Shown piece after piece: positions 62,875 through 64,000 of a stretch of 64,000 bases of DNA (position 1 is its first letter; each line of letters starts with the position of its first letter). The position numbers and the translations under genes are program-made. The notes beneath the pieces are model-generated. The model was not told the origin of the DNA and ran no database searches. It saw only the letters and a list, made by a program, of their open reading frames with translations. Source of the stretch: Rhinopithecus roxellana (Eukaryota > Chordata > Mammalia > Primates > Cercopithecidae). The stretch is taken from NCBI RefSeq assembly GCF_007565055.1, contig NW_022141546.1, forward strand, positions 186,001-250,000, in the 5' to 3' direction.

Positions 62875-64000
62875 AGGCAGTGTTTGAACACTGTTCCTGT
62901 AAAACTGAAAAAGTGATATTTTGCATAGCATTGAAGACTATGGTGAATAGTGAAATATCCGGAAATAAAACCCAGAAAGATGTGTTCCAAGAAACTGCTC
63001 TCTGACGTGTACATTAATTTCAGAGAGTTAAAGCTTACACTACCTTGCCCAGTTTGGAAACTCTGTCTTTGAGAAATCTGTGATGGGATATTAAGTGTCA
63101 CCCAGAGATTTGTGGTGAGAAAGGAAACATCTAACGATGAGAACTGGAGAGAAGGTTTCTGAGGAATTGCTTTGTGATGTGTGTATTCATCTCATAGAGT
63201 TCAATCATTCTTTAGATTGAGCAGTTTGAAATCACTGTTTCTGTGGAACCTGGAGAAGGACATTTGTGAATGCTCTTAAGAATACACTGAAAAAGAAATA
63301 CCCTCCAATGAAAATCAGAAGGAAACTTTCTGTGAAATTGCTCTAGATCAAATGAGGTCCACTCACACAGTTAAACTTCTGTTTTCATTGAAATGTATTC
63401 TAACAGTGTTTTTGTTTAGTCTGCGAAGTGATACTTGAAAGTGGTTGAGGCTTACCGTGAAAACAAAAATATCTTTAGATAAAAACTGGAGAGAAGATTT
63501 CCGAGGAGTTGCTTTGTGAAGTGTACATTCCACTCACAGACTTATACTTTTCTTCTCATAGAGGATTGGGGAGTCCCGCTTGCAGAAAACGCTACCAGGG
63601 GACAATCAGGATTATATGAACAGCTATGGTGAAAAAGGAAATATCCTCAGACAAAAACTAGAAAGAAGCTTTCTGTGAAAATGCTTTGTGATAGATATGT
63701 CTATTCCTCTCACATAGATAAAACATTATTTCTATTACACAGTTTTGAAACTGAGTCATGGACAGATTCGCTAAAGGACATTTGGGTGCATATTCAGGCC
63801 TGTGGAGAAATAGGAGCGATCTTCTGAAAAAAACTGCCGAGAAGCTTTCTGAGAAACTGGTTTTTGAAGTGTGCATTCCACTCAGGGAGTTTTACCACTT
63901 TTCTCATAAGGCAGTGTTTGAACCCTGTTCCTGTAAAACTGAAAATGTGATATTTTGCAGCACAGTGAAGACTAGGGCAAAAAGTAAAATATTCGGAAAT

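Larger units (their letters stand above)
48357..64000 (+). repeat. Alpha satellite, relic six-monomer HOR array
   Basis: Forward monomers in a repeating order A-B-C-D-E-F. Tags are: A, TTTTGAAACTGCGTCATGGA; B, GGCAGTGTTTGAACACTG; C, GCCCAGTTTGGAAACTCTGT; D, GAGCAGTTTGAAATCACTG; E, GAGCAGTATTCTAACACTG; F, AGAGGATTGGGGAATCCC. The B tag starts at 48,555, 49,581, 50,783, 51,963, 52,971, 54,318, 55,354, 56,388, 57,419, 58,782, 60,462, 61,494, 62,875 and 63,910. After removing Alus the common period is 1,026-1,036 bp. By hand count two B monomers (near 56,388 and 60,462) differ at about 28 of 185 sites, so copies are diverged and this is not a recently homogenised array. CENP-B boxes are absent. 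The array continues past the window end. Confidence 0.92.

Noticed and set aside
770..64000. Dozens of 60-120 codon open frames spread over the satellite on both strands
   Set aside because: They recur with the 170-bp period and share repeated peptides such as CEFISQSYT. They follow from the repeat, with no start context, introns or homology to known proteins.
1..64000. Regularly spaced repeats that might suggest a CRISPR-like array
   Set aside because: Whole 170-bp monomers are alike, with no short identical repeats and unique spacers, and the DNA is primate satellite.

Overview
The window is primate centromeric or pericentromeric DNA. About 87% of it is alpha satellite: roughly 330 tandem A/T-rich monomers of about 170 bp, diverged from one another. 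The rest is retroelements that landed in the satellite. I see no functional host gene. The many short open frames across the satellite are by-products of the repeat. The best clue to the host is the Alu copies. Their full-length members carry GGCTCAAGCCTGTAATC near the 5' end, and all but one of the five carry GATCCGGCCACTGC in the right monomer. I recall these bases as typical of Old World monkey AluY lineages rather than human AluY. A macaque- or baboon-like monkey is therefore the likeliest source (inference).

Layout. From 1 to about 48,356 the monomers lie in reverse orientation relative to the usual alpha-satellite consensus. Within this arm there are distinct monomer families: an X family (about 1-1,240 and 16,400-24,250), an X-free mixed family with relic multi-monomer order (about 1,240-5,780 and 24,250-31,900), a special block with a CCAAAGTGNTCCCTC signature (5,780-8,650), and generic monomers elsewhere. 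Near 48,356 the orientation flips. From there to the end the monomers run forward and form a six-monomer higher-order repeat (HOR) of about 1,031 bp, with 13 copies plus a partial one. Some copies gained, lost or fused monomers.

Insertions. A 5'-truncated L1 3' end (about 11,754-12,071) is followed by about 1 kb of non-satellite DNA that ends in its own AATAAA and poly(A). The pair is bracketed by a 23-bp satellite duplication and looks like an L1 3' transduction. A truncated class I (gammaretrovirus-like) endogenous retrovirus lies on the minus strand at 36,638-42,036. It keeps its 5' LTR, a tRNA-Phe primer-binding site, gag, pro, RT, RNase H and the start of integrase. The rest of integrase, env and the 3' LTR are gone, together with about 45-50 bp of satellite. 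Its genes carry several frameshifts and a catalytic-residue change in protease, so it is a dead copy. Five Alu copies are present: one 5'-truncated at 18,458, one reverse at 46,315, and three in the forward HOR domain at 53,391, 58,976 and 59,439. All have recognisable target-site duplications.

The main value of the window is structural. It shows relic HORs of different length (six- and seven-monomer) on opposite sides of an orientation switch, a collinear paralogous segment about 23 kb away in the reverse arm, and datable retroelement insertions within them. All similarity statements are by eye; no alignment was run.
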